Of a stretch of DNA of 64,000 bases, positions 63,533 through 64,000 are shown piece after piece (within the stretch, counting starts at the first letter, position 1; every line of letters begins with the position of its first letter). Source of the stretch: Lithodes maja. Lineage: Eukaryota; Arthropoda; Malacostraca; Decapoda; Lithodidae. Position numbers and translations under genes: made by a program. Location of the stretch: the NCBI GenBank assembly GCA_037953745.1, contig JBAKBP010007950.1, positions 31,279 to 95,278 of the forward strand, written 5' to 3'. The notes beneath the pieces were generated by a model. The model was not told where the DNA came from, ran no database searches, and saw nothing but the letters and a program-made list of their open reading frames with translations.

Positions 63533-64000
63533 TTATTCATTTACAAACGCAGTCAGTCGCGGGTTTGATGCGAGATATTTGTCTAAGCGGAGTTTAAATG
63601 AATCAACGGTGCTGCAGTCTATAACGTCTCGGGGAAGTCCATTCCACAAGTTGACAACTCGATTGAAGAAGAAATTCTTAGATTCGTGTGAGTTAAAAGA
63701 TTTACCAATAATTTTGCAACCGTTTCCCCGCGTGTAATTAGATTGGTCGATAGTGAAGTACTTACTACAGTTCATATTGTCGATGCCTTTGATGATTTTG
63801 AACACTTGAATTAAGTCACCTCTTAATCTGCGCTGGGTTAAAGGAAATAGATTTAATTCTCTAAGACGCTCTTCGTATGGTTTGTTCTTTAGGCTAGGTA
63901 TCATTTTGGTAACTCTACGTTGAACTCGTTCTAGCTTGTTTATATCTTTTTGGTAATAAGGGCACCAGGATTGAACGCAGTATTCCAGAAGAGGGCGGAC
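63533..64000 (-). pseudogene. LINE RT C-terminal end (CR1/L2-like), runs off the window
   Basis: The minus-strand frame is open from the window edge to the stop at 63533. VRPLLEYCVQSWCPYY, LERVQRRVTKMIP, YEERLRELNLFPLTQRRLRGD, FNRVVNLWNGLPRDVI and FKLRLDKYL are the C-terminal signature of CR1/L2-type LINE RTs. It is a different family from L2 and L3 here. Whether the element is intact upstream cannot be told because the window ends. Confidence 0.8.

Overview
This 64 kb window looks like repeat-dominated nuclear DNA of an invertebrate animal. An arthropod, most plausibly a decapod crustacean, is my inference from the mix of I-group, RTE-like and CR1/Jockey-like LINEs, BEL/Pao and Ty3/Gypsy elements, tRNA-derived SINEs and many TTAA-flanked miniature elements. 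Nothing in the sequence names the species. I see no recognisable host protein-coding gene, rRNA or functional tRNA gene. Nearly every supportable open frame belongs to a retroelement.

Layout. 1-8.3 kb: two 5'-truncated RTE-like LINE ends, a tRNA-derived SINE family (here SINE-B), two TTAA-flanked miniature elements, a long TA microsatellite and a direct duplication of about 0.85-0.9 kb. 8.3-15.5 kb: an almost complete I-group LINE with ORF1 (three zinc knuckles) and ORF2 (endonuclease, RT, RNase H; one frameshift). 16-23.75 kb: a decayed Gypsy-type element (Gypsy-1) whose gag is split by a TTAA element that itself holds another TTAA element. 23.75-29.2 kb: a mosaic of LINE, SINE, BEL/Pao and TTAA-element pieces. 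29.9-50.6 kb: a three-level nest. A minus-strand LTR-type gag-protease element (element 4) was split by the plus-strand Gypsy-2 (31081-50409, TSD ACCC), which was split by the minus-strand Gypsy-3 (37912-47452, TSD GTAC). Gypsy-3 has apparently identical 1841-bp LTRs and one intact 1708-codon gag-pol frame. 50.6-64 kb: another TTAA element, a LINE with a long open RT frame and poly(A) tail (L3), a perfect-looking 327-bp tandem array carrying a tRNA-like promoter, a fragment of an RT element with a restriction-like endonuclease, and further LINE and SINE pieces.

The three Gypsy elements share an unusual domain order: gag, protease, integrase, then RT and RNase H. This is the arrangement known from Gmr1-like Ty3/Gypsy elements. 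Their LTRs are otherwise strongly diverged, but all keep a 33-nt hairpin: 6-bp stem, purine-purine mismatch, 6-bp stem, 7-nt loop. Stem changes between elements are compensatory. I consider this hairpin the most interesting undescribed signal in the window. A recurrent set of TTAA-bounded non-autonomous elements, some nested and one with a matching empty site, is the second theme.
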